From DATDPM01 sp041498815 (lineage in GTDB: Bacteria; Pseudomonadota; Alphaproteobacteria; DATDPM01), in assembly GCA_041498815.1 (NCBI GenBank), contig JBGQJC010000032.1, positions 1-30,168 on the forward strand: 30,168 nucleotides of DNA, written 5' to 3'. The notes under the pieces were generated by a model that was not told the DNA's origin, made no database searches, and saw only the letters and a program-made list of their open reading frames with translations. Shown one piece after another: positions 1 to 9,666 of the stretch (its first letter is position 1; the number at the start of each line of letters is the position of its first letter). A program made the position numbers and the translations under genes.

Positions 1-95
1 CCTACGGCGGATCGTCGCTGATCGCACTCGCCATCGGCATGGGCATGCTGCTGGCCCTCACGCGCCGCCGCGCGCCCGCGGGGGCCCTGCGATGA
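1..95 (+). CDS. ftsW: FtsW, C-terminal end (partial)
   Basis: Only the last 30 codons are present; the frame begins at base 3 and ends at TGA 93-95. The residues read YGGSSLIALAIGMGMLLALTRR, matching the conserved C-terminal end of FtsW: the SYGGSS motif, the last membrane helix, then a short basic cytoplasmic tail. FtsW is the septal peptidoglycan glycosyltransferase that works with the class b PBP FtsI. Its stop overlaps the murG start in ATGA, and ftsW-murG is the normal dcw order, which supports the call despite the short length. RodA has a similar C-terminus, but the context favours FtsW. Confidence 0.85.
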   Translation, partial: YGGSSLIALAIGMGMLLALTRRRAPAGALR

Positions 96-1239
96 AGGGC
101 ATGCCGCGCACCGTGATCGTGCTCGCCGCCGGCGGAACCGGGGGCCATATGTTCCCGGCCGAGGCGCTCGCCCGCGAGCTCGCGGCGCGCCGCTTCGCGC
201 TGGCGCTTGTCACCGACCGGCGCGGGGCGGCCTTCGGCGATACCACCGGCGTGGAAGTACATCGCATCCACGCGGCTCAGGTCGCCGGCAACACATTCCG
301 GAAAATCGCCGCGGCCGCACAGCTGGCACGCGGGTTGTTCGAGGCGCGCCGGGTCTTGCGCGAGCTCGAACCGGCGGCGGTGGTCGGCTTCGGCGGCTAC
401 GCCTCGTTTCCCGTCATACTCGCCGCGATCCTTGGCCATGTCCCGGCCCTGATCCACGAACAGAACGCGGTGCTGGGGCGCGCGAACCGGCTCTTGGCGT
501 CGCGGGTCGATGCGATCGCCACCTCGTTCGACCAAGTGCAGCGCCTGCCCGCGAGCGGGCGGGCCCATTTGCGCCGCACCGGCAATCCGGTGCGTCCCGC
601 GATCGCGGCGCTTTCACGCATGCCCTATCCCGCCCCGGCCCCCGATGGGCCGCTCAACGTCCTGGTCACCGGCGGCAGCCAGGGCGCCGCCGCCTTCAGC
701 ACCATCATCCCGGCGGCGGTGGCAAAGCTCGCGCCCGAGTTTCGCGCGCGCCTTAGGATTGCCCAGCAGTGCAAGGCCGAAGACATCGAAGCGGTGACGC
801 AAGGCTATCGCGAGCTTTCGGTCGCCGCCGAATTGCGCCCCTTCTTCGCCGACATGCCGGAGCAACTGGCGCGCGCCCAGCTCGTGATCGCACGCGCCGG
901 CGCCTCGACCGTGGCCGAAATCATGGCGGCCGGGCGGCCCTCGATTCTTATTCCGTTTCCCGCGGCGATGGATGACCACCAGAGCGCGAATGCCGTCGCC
1001 CTTTTCCGTTACAAATGTGCCTGGCCTCTTAAGCAAAACGAATCGACGGCGGAGAAACTCAAGGAATTTCTCCAAGCGATGCTGGCCGATCCCACCAAGC
1101 TCACCGAGGCCGCCCGCCGCGCGCGCGACGCCGGCATCCCCGACGCCGCGGCGCGTCTCGCCGACGTGGTGCTGGAACTCATTTCGAACGGTGGCTCGAG
1201 CACGCTGTCGCGCGGCGCGGTGCCCCGGGAGGCGGCGGA

Positions 1240-1243
<4 letters not shown>
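92..1243 (+). CDS. murG: MurG, lipid II-forming GlcNAc transferase
   Basis: UDP-N-acetylglucosamine--N-acetylmuramyl-(pentapeptide) pyrophosphoryl-undecaprenol GlcNAc transferase. It converts lipid I to lipid II at the inner face of the cytoplasmic membrane. The 383-residue protein has the N-terminal glycine loop GGTGGH (residues 14-19), the HEQNAVLGRANR segment, the second glycine loop VTGGSQGA that opens the UDP-GlcNAc-binding domain, and the RAGASTVAEIMAAGRPSILIPFP signature. These are hallmarks of the GT28 family, and the length is near normal with a slightly long C-terminal tail. The start ATG overlaps the ftsW stop and its own stop overlaps murC, both as ATGA. An ATG four codons in (position 101) is an alternative start. 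Confidence 0.97.
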
Positions 1244-2693
<1,450 letters not shown>

Positions 2694-2697
<4 letters not shown>

Positions 2698-3644
2698 TGC
2701 CGGCGCGCAAGCAAGAACCCGGGCTCATCGATCGGCTGCCGCCGGTTCGCGGCCGCCTGACCGAGACGGCACCGCTCGCCGCCATCACCTGGTTCCGGGT
2801 CGGAGGTCCGGCCGAAGTCATGTTCCGGCCGGCCGACCGCGACGACTTGGCCCAGTTCCTGGCGCAGCGCCCCGCCGATGTTCCCGTGACCGTGATCGGG
2901 GTGGGATCGAATCTTCTGGTGCGCGATGGCGGCATCCCCGGCGTCGTCATTCGCCTCGGCCGCGGCTTTGCCGAGATCGCGGCGGCCGGCGAGCGATTGA
3001 CCGCGGGTGCCGCGGCGCTCGACATCAACGTGGCCCGCGCCGCTTGCGAGGCCGAGCTTTCCGGCCTGGAGTTCCTTTCGGGGGTCCCGGGCACGATCGG
3101 CGGGGCGCTCCGGATGAACGCCGGCGCCTATGGCCGCGAGATGAAAGATGTGACCGTCGACGCCGAGGCCATGGACGACCGTGGCACGATTCATCGCCTC
3201 TCGGCCGCCGATCTCGGCTTCACGTACCGCCAGTCCGCGGTGCCGGAAAACCGGATATTCCTCGGCGCAACGCTGGCGGGGCGGAAAGGCGAACGCGCCG
3301 CGATCGAGCGGCGTATGGCCGAGATCGCCGGAGCGCGGGAGGAAAGCCAGCCGCTGCGCACCCGCACCGGCGGCAGCACCTTCAAGAATCCGGAAGGACA
3401 ACCGGCCTGGCGCCTGGTCGAGGAGGCCGGATGCCGGGGATTGACCCGGGGCGGCGCCATGGTGTCGCCGATGCACTGTAATTTCCTGATCAACACCGGA
3501 ACCGCGACCGCGGCCGAGATCGAAGCCTTGGGGGAAGAGGTCCGCCGCCGCGTGCTTGATATGACCGGCATCGCGCTCGAGTGGGAGATCAAGCGAATCG
3601 GCGTGCCGGCACCTGCCGTGCGCCGCGCGGGGGCGCCGCGATGA
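2694..3644 (+). CDS. murB: MurB, UDP-N-acetylenolpyruvoylglucosamine reductase
   Basis: FAD-dependent reductase that uses NADPH to reduce UDP-GlcNAc-enolpyruvate to UDP-MurNAc in the cytoplasm. The 316-residue protein has the FAD-binding motifs TWFRVGGPA, GSNLLVRDGG (from about residue 71) and GVPGTIGGALRMNAGAYG (from about 130), then the catalytic segment GGSTFKNPEG with the expected proton-donor Ser at 228. The C-terminal HCNFLINTGTATAAEI block is also conserved. The size and the GGSTFKNP form fit the shorter (type II) MurB class. Two tandem ATG codons lie at 2694 and 2697; the first gives the ATGA overlap with murC. The stop overlaps ddl at 3641-3644. Confidence 0.96.
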
Positions 3645-4579
3645 CGAAGCACGTCGCGGTTCTCATGGGCGGCTGGTCGGGCGAGCGCGAGATTTCGCTC
3701 ATCAGCGGCGCCGCCGTGAACGACGCGCTGAAGGCCGCACGCTACAAAGTGACCACCATCGACATGGGCCGCGATATCGGGGCACTTCTGCCGAAGCTCA
3801 ACCCCCGGCCCGACGTGGTGTTCAATGCGCTCCACGGGCGCTACGGCGAGGACGGTTGTGTCCAAGGCCTGCTCGAGATTCTGAACATTCCTTACACCCA
3901 TTCCGGCGTCATGGCTTCGGTGCTGGCGATGAACAAGCCGATGGCAAAAAGACTCTTTGCCGAAGCCGGAATCCTCTGCCCGCCGGGCGAAGTCGCACCA
4001 CGCGATCGTGTCCTGGCCCGCGATGTCATGCGCCGGCCTTACGTCGTCAAGCCGCTGAACGAGGGTTCGAGCCTGGGGGTTCGAATCGTCACCAAGAACG
4101 ACGAAGCCCGGCCTTTCGAACACGCCGCTTGGCCGTACGGCGAAGAGGTCTTGATCGAACGTTTCATCCCGGGGCGCGAGATCACCGTCGCCGTGATGGG
4201 GGACAAGGCTTTGGGCGCCTTGGAACTTCGTCCTCATGGCGGGTTCTATGACTACGAGGCGAAATATTCGTCCGATCCCAAGCGCGCGGCCGAACATGTG
4301 GTTCCAGCACCCCTGCCGCCGCGCGCCTACAAAGAGGCTTTGCGGCTGGCCCTTGCGGCCCACCGTACCCTCGGGTGCCGCGGCGTGACCCGCGCCGACT
4401 TCCGCTACGACGACACCAAAGCGCGCCGCGGCAAGATCGGCCAATTCTATCTCTTGGAAATCAATACCCAGCCCGGCATGACGCCGCGCTCGCTGGTTCC
4501 CGAGATCGCCGCCGAGTCTGGCATTTCATTTCAGGAATTGGTGGTTTGGATGGTGGAGAACGCCCGATGCGATTCGTGA
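3641..4579 (+). CDS. ddl: D-alanine--D-alanine ligase
   Basis: ATP-grasp ligase that makes the D-Ala-D-Ala dipeptide added by MurF. The open frame extends upstream to 3581, but the ATG at 3641 is preferred: it gives the ATGA overlap with murB and places the family N-terminus (VAVLMGGWSGEREISLISG) right after the start, for 312 residues, a normal Ddl length. Visible motifs are NALHGRYGEDGCVQGLLE, YTHSGVMASVLAMNKPMAK, RPYVVKPLNEGSSLGV (ATP-binding lysine) and the C-terminal metal/substrate motif LLEINTQPGMTPRSLVP. Its last 13 bases overlap the start of ftsQ. Confidence 0.96.
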   Translation: MTKHVAVLMGGWSGEREISLISGAAVNDALKAARYKVTTIDMGRDIGALLPKLNPRPDVVFNALHGRYGEDGCVQGLLEILNIPYTHSGVMASVLAMNKPMAKRLFAEAGILCPPGEVAPRDRVLARDVMRRPYVVKPLNEGSSLGVRIVTKNDEARPFEHAAWPYGEEVLIERFIPGREITVAVMGDKALGALELRPHGGFYDYEAKYSSDPKRAAEHVVPAPLPPRAYKEALRLALAAHRTLGCRGVTRADFRYDDTKARRGKIGQFYLLEINTQPGMTPRSLVPEIAAESGISFQELVVWMVENARCDS

Positions 4580-5421
4580 CGCCTGCGCGGGGGGCCGCGC
4601 CGCGCCGCGGCCGGACGGCTTGGCCGGTTCGCCTGCGCCGGATCGCGGCGGGGCTTGCCTCGGGCCTTTTCATCCTTGCCGCGCTCGCCGGCATCGCCGG
4701 CCTCGCTTTGCTTTGGCGCTCGGGCGCAATCGCAGACGCGTTGGCAAAGGGTACGGCGGCAATCGATACGCGAAGTGCCGAGCTTGGGCTCACGGTTCGC
4801 AGCGTCCTCGTGGAAGGGCGCGCCGAAACTCCGGCGGCCTCGGTGCTGACCGCCCTTTCCGTGCAGCGCGGACAGCCGCTGCTCGCTTTCGATCCCGGCG
4901 CCGCAAAGCTGCGCCTCGAACAACTGGGGTGGGTCCGCGAGGCGGCCGTGGAACGGCGGTTTCCGGGAACCATCCTGGTAAAACTCGTCGAGCGGCATCC
5001 CTTGGCGCTGTGGCAGCACGACGGCAAGCTCGCCCTCGTCGATGACACCGGAACCGTGATCGCGCGCGACCACATCGAGCGGTTTGCCAGTCTTCCGATC
5101 GTGGTCGGGGACGACGCCCCGCAATACGCCCCCGCGTTGCTGGCCATGCTGGGTAGCGAGCCGGGGCTGAAATCCCGCGTCACCGCCGCCGTGCGCGTCT
5201 CCGGACGGCGATGGAACCTGCGCCTCGACAACGCGATCGACGTCCGTCTTCCGGAAGAACGTGCGGAAGCCGCCTGGAAGCGCCTGGCGGATTTGGATCG
5301 CGCCTATGGGCTTCTGCGGCGCGACATCATCGCGATCGACCTCAGGATGCCGGATCGTCTTGTTCTGCAGTTGCCGCCCGAAGCGGCGCACCGGCTTCGG
5401 GAACCAGGAGCCGACACATGA
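4567..5421 (+). CDS. ftsQ: FtsQ, divisome scaffold protein
   Basis: Bitopic inner-membrane division protein that links early divisome components to FtsB/FtsL and FtsW/FtsI. The ATG at 4567 lies inside the end of ddl and gives 284 residues. A short basic cytoplasmic tail is followed by one membrane helix (about residues 26-50) and a periplasmic POTRA domain (LTVRSVLVEGRAETPAASVLTAL, about 75-145). The beta domain then contains EAAVERRFPGTILVKLVERHPLALW and LVDDTGTVI, typical of FtsQ. The frame is open farther upstream (to 4375), but that would run through ddl. The position between ddl and ftsA confirms the call. Its TGA overlaps a mini-ORF start at 5418. Confidence 0.95.
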   Translation: MRFVTPARGAAPRRGRTAWPVRLRRIAAGLASGLFILAALAGIAGLALLWRSGAIADALAKGTAAIDTRSAELGLTVRSVLVEGRAETPAASVLTALSVQRGQPLLAFDPGAAKLRLEQLGWVREAAVERRFPGTILVKLVERHPLALWQHDGKLALVDDTGTVIARDHIERFASLPIVVGDDAPQYAPALLAMLGSEPGLKSRVTAAVRVSGRRWNLRLDNAIDVRLPEERAEAAWKRLADLDRAYGLLRRDIIAIDLRMPDRLVLQLPPEAAHRLREPGADT

Positions 5422-5480
5422 TCCATTGCCAGAGTCTGAACCGGCGGGTGCGCCGGTTGGAAAAGGAGGAGCGACCGTGA
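5418..5480 (+). CDS. 20-codon bridging ORF between ftsQ and ftsA
   Basis: Small ORF that fills the ftsQ-ftsA gap. Its ATG overlaps the ftsQ stop (ATGA 5418-5421) and its TGA overlaps the ftsA start (GTGA 5477-5480). It encodes 20 residues, MIHCQSLNRR followed by a basic, then acidic stretch ending EERP. No family is recognised. The ftsA Shine-Dalgarno lies inside its last codons. It may be translated only to carry ribosomes from ftsQ to ftsA. It could also be a chance ORF; both junctions having the coupling geometry is the only positive evidence. Confidence 0.35.
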   Translation: MIHCQSLNRRVRRLEKEERP

Positions 5481-6712
5481 AATCGCGGCGGAACGTCATC
5501 GCCGCGCTCGACGTCGGAACGACAAAGGTTTGCTGTTTCGTCGCCAAGATCGAGCGCGATTTACGGGTCATCGGATTCGGACACCATGCCTCGAAGGGTA
5601 TTCGGGGCGGCACCATCGTCGACATGGAGGGTGCGGAGGCTTCGATCGCAACTGCGGTCCAGGCCGCCGAGCAGATGGCGGGCGAAACCGTCAAGAGCGC
5701 GTTCGTCAACGTCTCGGGCGGTTTGCTCGGCTCCGACACGCTTCAGGTCGAGGTCGCGATCGCCGGGCACGAGGTGAACGACGGCGACCTCAAGCGCGCG
5801 CTGGCCCAGGGGCGCGCCGGGTATCAAAAGCCGGACCGCGAACTCATTCACTCGATTGCGCTCGGCTACTCCATCGACGGCAGCCGCGGCATCCGCGATC
5901 CCCGCGGCATGTACGGGGAGCGCCTCGGCGTGAACATGCATTTCGTGAGCGCCGCGGCGGGGCCGATTCGCAACTTGGCCGCCTGCATCGGCCGCTGCCA
6001 CATGGATGTCGAAAGCTTCATCGTCTCGCCTTACGCCTCGGGACTGGCCTGCTTGGTCCCCGACGAAATCGACCTCGGCGTCACCTGCGTCGACATGGGC
6101 GGCGGCACCACGACGATCGCCATCTTCTTCGACGGCAACGCGGTGTTCACCGATTCCGTGCCGGTCGGCGGCGTCCATGTGACGAGCGACATCGCCCGCG
6201 GATTGTCCTGCTCGATCGCCCATGCCGAGCGCATGAAGACGCTCTACGGCAGCGCGCTGGCCTCGCCCCAGGATCGTGAAGAAATCATCGATGTCCCTCT
6301 CATCGGCGAGGACAGCCCCGCCCAGCCCAATCACGTGCCGAAATCGCTTCTGACCGGCGTCATTCAGCCGCGGCTCGAGGAAACCTTCGAGCTGGTGCGC
6401 GAACGTCTGGAATCGAGCGGCTTCAACAAGCTTGCGGGTCGCCGCGTCGTCTTGACCGGCGGCGCCAGCCAGCTTCAGGGCGCGAGGGATCTCGCCGCCC
6501 AGGTGCTCGACAAGCAGGTGCGGCTCGGCCGGCCCGCGGCGATACCGGGCTTGGCCGAGGCGACCAACGGCCCCGCGTTCGCCACGGCGGCGGGCGTGCT
6601 GCTGCACGTGGCGAAGGCGGGGAATGGATCCGTGCTTTCCGATGTCACCGGATTTGAGGAGGCGAGCGGCGTCATCGGCCGGCTCGGCCATTGGATCCGC
6701 GACAACCTTTAG
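5477..6712 (+). CDS. ftsA: FtsA, actin-like Z-ring membrane anchor
   Basis: Actin-family ATPase that tethers FtsZ to the membrane and recruits later divisome proteins. The frame is open from 5261, but the GTG at 5477 is preferred because AGGAGG (5464-5469) lies 7 bases upstream and the family N-terminus (NVIAALDVGTTKVCCFVAKI, the phosphate-1 motif) follows after five residues. The product is 411 residues, normal for FtsA. Other motifs are HSIALGYSIDG in the 1C subdomain, GVTCVDMGGGTTTIAIF (phosphate-2), VLTGGASQLQGARDLA (adenosine), and a C-terminal amphipathic helix IGRLGHWIRDNL for membrane targeting. It follows ftsQ and precedes ftsZ by 103 bp. Confidence 0.96.
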   Translation: MKSRRNVIAALDVGTTKVCCFVAKIERDLRVIGFGHHASKGIRGGTIVDMEGAEASIATAVQAAEQMAGETVKSAFVNVSGGLLGSDTLQVEVAIAGHEVNDGDLKRALAQGRAGYQKPDRELIHSIALGYSIDGSRGIRDPRGMYGERLGVNMHFVSAAAGPIRNLAACIGRCHMDVESFIVSPYASGLACLVPDEIDLGVTCVDMGGGTTTIAIFFDGNAVFTDSVPVGGVHVTSDIARGLSCSIAHAERMKTLYGSALASPQDREEIIDVPLIGEDSPAQPNHVPKSLLTGVIQPRLEETFELVRERLESSGFNKLAGRRVVLTGGASQLQGARDLAAQVLDKQVRLGRPAAIPGLAEATNGPAFATAAGVLLHVAKAGNGSVLSDVTGFEEASGVIGRLGHWIRDNL

Positions 6713-6755
6713 AACCGTACCCCGGCCGCGGCCCACGGACGGGGATGTGCAACAA

Positions 6756-6798
6756 GATGCCGGTGACGGGAATACCGGCGTCAGGCTGGGGAGCCTGA
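6756..6798 (+). promoter_or_regulatory. Two adjacent hairpins in the ftsZ leader
   Basis: The 103-base ftsA-ftsZ gap holds two inverted repeats directly before the ftsZ ribosome binding site. Hairpin 1 pairs GATGCCGGT (6756-6764) with ACCGGCGTC (6774-6782) around a 9-base loop; all nine pairs form if one G-U is allowed. Hairpin 2 pairs TCAGGCT (6781-6787) with AGCCTGA (6792-6798) around GGGG; it is perfect and ends eight bases before GGAGG (6806-6810). The arms share bases 6781-6782, so the full forms compete slightly. There is no U tract, so termination is unlikely; a role in translation or mRNA stability is an inference. Confidence 0.45.
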
Positions 6799-6815
6799 AA
6801 TAACCGGAGGGATAC

Positions 6816-8378
6816 ATGACCATCAAACTGACAATGCCTGAAGTCGCAACCGAACTGAAACCGCGAATCGCCGTAGTCGGCGTTGGCGGCGCCGGCGGCA
6901 ATGCCGTCAACAACATGATCAAGTCGGAGCTTGAGGGCGTCGAATTCATCGTCGCCAACACCGATGCCCAAGCGCTTACGCAATCCATGTCCCAGCGCAA
7001 AATCCAGCTTGGCGTGTCCGTCACGCAAGGATTGGGCGCCGGCTCCAGACCCGACATCGGCCGCGCCGCGGCCGAAGAGGCGCTCGACGATATCCTCGAG
7101 AACCTTCACGGCTGCCACATGGTGTTCATCACCGCCGGAATGGGCGGCGGCACCGGAACCGGGGCGGCACCCGTCATCGCACGCGCCGCCCGCGAGCAGG
7201 GAATCCTGACCGTCGGCGTCGTGACCAAGCCGTTCCATTTCGAAGGCATCAAGCGAATGCGGGTGGCGGAATCCGGAATCGAAGAATTGCAGGAATTCGT
7301 GGACACGTTGATTGTGATCCCGAACCAGAACCTGTTCCGCGTCGCCAACGAAAAGACGACCTTCGCCGACGCCTTCAAGATGGCCGACGATGTTCTCCAT
7401 TCCGGGGTGCGCGGCGTGACCGACCTGATGGTGATGCCGGGGTTGATCAACCTCGACTTCGCCGACATCCGCGCGATCATGACCGAAATGGGCAAGGCGC
7501 AAATGGGAACCGGCGAGGCGGACGGCGACAAGCGCGCAATTCGCGCCGCCGAAGCCGCGATTTCCAACCCCTTGCTCGACGATGTCTCGATGAAGGGCGC
7601 GCGCGGCGTGCTCATCAACATCACGGGCGGCCCCGACATGACTCTGTTCGAGGTCGACGAAGCGGCAAACCGCATCCGTGAAGAGGTGGACCCCGAGGCG
7701 AACATCATCTTCGGCTCCACCTGCGATAACGCGCTCGAAGGCCGCGTCCGGGTTTCCGTGGTCGCGACCGGCATCGATGCCGCGGCCATGACCGTGCATC
7801 CGCAGCCGGTGGCGTTGTTCGCCGAGCACCGCCGTCCGCAGGCGGAGCCCACGGCGCCAACATGGCCGCAAGCGGTCGCGATTTCCGAATCGCCGGCGGC
7901 CGCGGTCGTACGCGGGGCACCGGTCATCGGCCGGGCCGAGGCGGTGGCGGCAACGCCGGCATCCGTCTCCCAGTCCGGGACGACCCAGACCATGCCGGCC
8001 CGCGAAACCACGGCCCCGGCAGCACCCCGCACCGCGGAGACCACGCCGGCACCGCGCAGCGAGCCGCTGCAGTCCATGGCGGCCCGCCGCCCGGCGGAGC
8101 CGGCGTCGGCAAGGCAGCCGGCCCGCACGCCCGATCCATTCGCGGTCGCGGCGATGGCGAACGGCGGGCACGAGCCCAGCCGGACCCTGCCCCGCGGTCC
8201 GAGCCTGATCGAGCGTGTGACGGGTGTCGGCCGCGCCCCGCGGCCGGCCGAGGTCCGCCCTCAAGCCGAAGCCACCGAGCCGAAGATGATCGGCTTGGAG
8301 CGGGCCGAGGCGGCTCCGGTTTCGAACGAGGACGACATCCTCGACATCCCGGCGTTCCTCCGCCGCCAAGCCAACTGA
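6816..8378 (+). CDS. ftsZ: FtsZ, tubulin-like division GTPase
   Basis: Polymerising GTPase that forms the cytokinetic Z ring. ATG 6816 has GGAGG (6806-6810) five bases upstream. The 520-residue protein begins with a short tail, then the GTPase domain: VVGVGGAGGNAVNNM, ANTDAQAL, the tubulin signature GGGTGTGAAPVIA, and VANEKTTFADAFKMADDVL. The activation domain includes NIIFGSTCDNALEGRVRVSVVATG. Residues of about 325-505 form a long Ala/Pro/Arg-rich linker, common in alphaproteobacterial FtsZ. The C-terminus ILDIPAFLRRQAN is the conserved peptide that binds FtsA and other partners. The length is at the upper end for FtsZ because of the linker. Confidence 0.98.
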   Translation: MTIKLTMPEVATELKPRIAVVGVGGAGGNAVNNMIKSELEGVEFIVANTDAQALTQSMSQRKIQLGVSVTQGLGAGSRPDIGRAAAEEALDDILENLHGCHMVFITAGMGGGTGTGAAPVIARAAREQGILTVGVVTKPFHFEGIKRMRVAESGIEELQEFVDTLIVIPNQNLFRVANEKTTFADAFKMADDVLHSGVRGVTDLMVMPGLINLDFADIRAIMTEMGKAQMGTGEADGDKRAIRAAEAAISNPLLDDVSMKGARGVLINITGGPDMTLFEVDEAANRIREEVDPEANIIFGSTCDNALEGRVRVSVVATGIDAAAMTVHPQPVALFAEHRRPQAEPTAPTWPQAVAISESPAAAVVRGAPVIGRAEAVAATPASVSQSGTTQTMPARETTAPAAPRTAETTPAPRSEPLQSMAARRPAEPASARQPARTPDPFAVAAMANGGHEPSRTLPRGPSLIERVTGVGRAPRPAEVRPQAEATEPKMIGLERAEAAPVSNEDDILDIPAFLRRQAN

Positions 8379-8450
8379 CGCCGGGGGAAACCAAGGTTTC
8401 GCCGCCTCAGACGCGGCGCAACAATATGAAACAAATAGTGATTTGAGCGT

Positions 8451-8482
8451 CCCCAGGGGAGGTTGTTACACCTCCTCTGGGG
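8451..8482 (+). terminator. Long stem-loop between ftsZ and lpxC
   Basis: CCCCAGGGGAGGT (8451-8463) pairs with ACCTCCTCTGGGG (8470-8482) over 13 bp with one G-U and a six-base loop. Two more pairs form outside a bulged T. The stem is followed by CGTTTAATAATAAAAAAG, so there is only a short T stretch. It could be a weak intrinsic terminator or attenuator after ftsZ, or an mRNA 3'-end stabiliser. No gene is encoded here. Confidence 0.55.
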
Positions 8483-8490
8483 CGTTTAAT
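8463..8490 (+). promoter_or_regulatory. Possible lpxC promoter inside the stem-loop
   Basis: TTGTTA (8463-8468) and TTTAAT (8485-8490) are separated by 16 bases and resemble sigma-70 -35 and -10 boxes; an alternative -10 is TAATAA (8487-8492). The pair lies 19 bases before the lpxC ATG, so the transcript leader would be very short. The local AT-richness in a high-GC genome is the main support. Confidence 0.3.
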
Positions 8491-8508
8491 AATAAAAAAG
8501 GGCGGGGA

Positions 8509-9516
8509 ATGGGGGTTTCCAGCATCGTGGACAATCGCGCCATCGGTTCCAGGGGAAACAGGACCGGGGCGGCGCACCGGGAACCGGCCGGCGGGACCGC
8601 TTCGCCCGCGCGCCAGAAAACACTCAAGACATCGATCCAATGCACCGGCACCGCGCTCCACTCGGGCGCCAAGGTGACGATGATTCTGCATCCGGCGGAG
8701 GCCGGAAGCGGCATCGTATTTTGCCGGACCGATGTTGCCGACCCGACGATGGTCCCCGCCGATTGGCAGCACGTCACCGAAACCCGCCTCTGCACCACCG
8801 TGGGCCATAACGGCGCGGCGATTGCGACCATCGAACATTTGATGGCGGCGCTGTCGGGGTGCGAAATCGACAACGCCCTTATCGAAATCAACGGCGGCGA
8901 AGTCCCGGTCATGGACGGCAGTTCCGAGCCGTTCGTGTTCCTGATCGAATGTGCCGGGGTCGTCGAGCAGGACGCGCCGCGGCGCGCCATCCGCGTCTTA
9001 AAGCCGGTCACGGTGCGCGAAGGTTCGCGCGTGGCCTCGCTCGTGCCCGCCGATTCGTTCTCGGTCAGTTTCGCGATCGAATTCGATAGTCCGGCGGTGG
9101 CGCGGCAGGAATGCTCCTTCCGGCTTGTCAACGGCACCTTCAAATCGGAGATTTGCCGCGCCCGCACGTTCGGGTTCCTCGATGAAATCGATGAAATGCT
9201 GGCGGCCGGGCTTGCGCGCGGCGGTTCGCTCGAGAATGCCGTGGTCGTGAGCGGCGACCGCATCTTGAACGAAGGCGGGTTGCGCTATTCGGACGAATTC
9301 GTGCGCCATAAGGTGCTCGATTCGATCGGCGACCTCTATCTCGCGGGGGGCCCCATCCTCGGTCACTTCCATGGCAATCAGTCGGGCCACGCCTTGAACA
9401 ACCGCCTGCTGCACACCTTGTTCGCCGATCCTTCGGCGTGGTGCTTCGTCGAACTCGATGACGCCGAGATCGCCGGGGCGGAACCCTGGGGTTCCTTGCA
9501 CGCGGCAAGCGCCTGA
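8509..9516 (+). CDS. lpxC: LpxC, UDP-3-O-acyl-GlcNAc deacetylase
   Basis: Zinc amidase of the committed step of lipid A synthesis, acting on UDP-3-O-acyl-GlcNAc. From ATG 8509 the product is 335 residues. The conserved domain starts near KTLKTSIQCTGTALHSG (about residue 39), giving an N-terminal extension of about 35 residues relative to the E. coli form. Zinc ligands match: H110 in TIEHLMAAL, H267 and D271 in HKVLD, with the catalytic H294 in GNQSGHALNN; E109 is the likely catalytic Glu. A GTG at 8527 is an alternative start, and the frame is open to a TTG at 8443. SD-like GGGCGGGG lies just upstream of the ATG. A strong terminator follows. Confidence 0.96.
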   Translation: MGVSSIVDNRAIGSRGNRTGAAHREPAGGTASPARQKTLKTSIQCTGTALHSGAKVTMILHPAEAGSGIVFCRTDVADPTMVPADWQHVTETRLCTTVGHNGAAIATIEHLMAALSGCEIDNALIEINGGEVPVMDGSSEPFVFLIECAGVVEQDAPRRAIRVLKPVTVREGSRVASLVPADSFSVSFAIEFDSPAVARQECSFRLVNGTFKSEICRARTFGFLDEIDEMLAAGLARGGSLENAVVVSGDRILNEGGLRYSDEFVRHKVLDSIGDLYLAGGPILGHFHGNQSGHALNNRLLHTLFADPSAWCFVELDDAEIAGAEPWGSLHAASA

Positions 9517-9540
9517 TACCAACCTCCCCTCGGCGACGCT

Positions 9541-9578
9541 GCCCCGGGCCGCTCGACGCGGTTCGGGGCTTGTTTTTT
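9541..9578 (+). terminator. Intrinsic terminator after lpxC
   Basis: GCCCCGGGCCGC (9541-9552) pairs with GCGGTTCGGGGC (9558-9569) over 12 bp including two G-U pairs, with a TCGAC loop, and is followed at once by TTGTTTTTT (9570-9578). This is a textbook rho-independent terminator 24 bases after the lpxC stop, and it marks the end of the dcw transcription unit. A second small GC-rich inverted repeat (9587-9592 with 9597-9602) follows without a T run. Confidence 0.9.
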
Positions 9579-9666
9579 CGGCGTTTCCCGGCCCCCGCCG
9601 GGGCAAATCGCTGGAGGCCCTTTAAGTCTCCGTGATATAAGTCCGGCGGAGGCGTTTTCCGATCCC

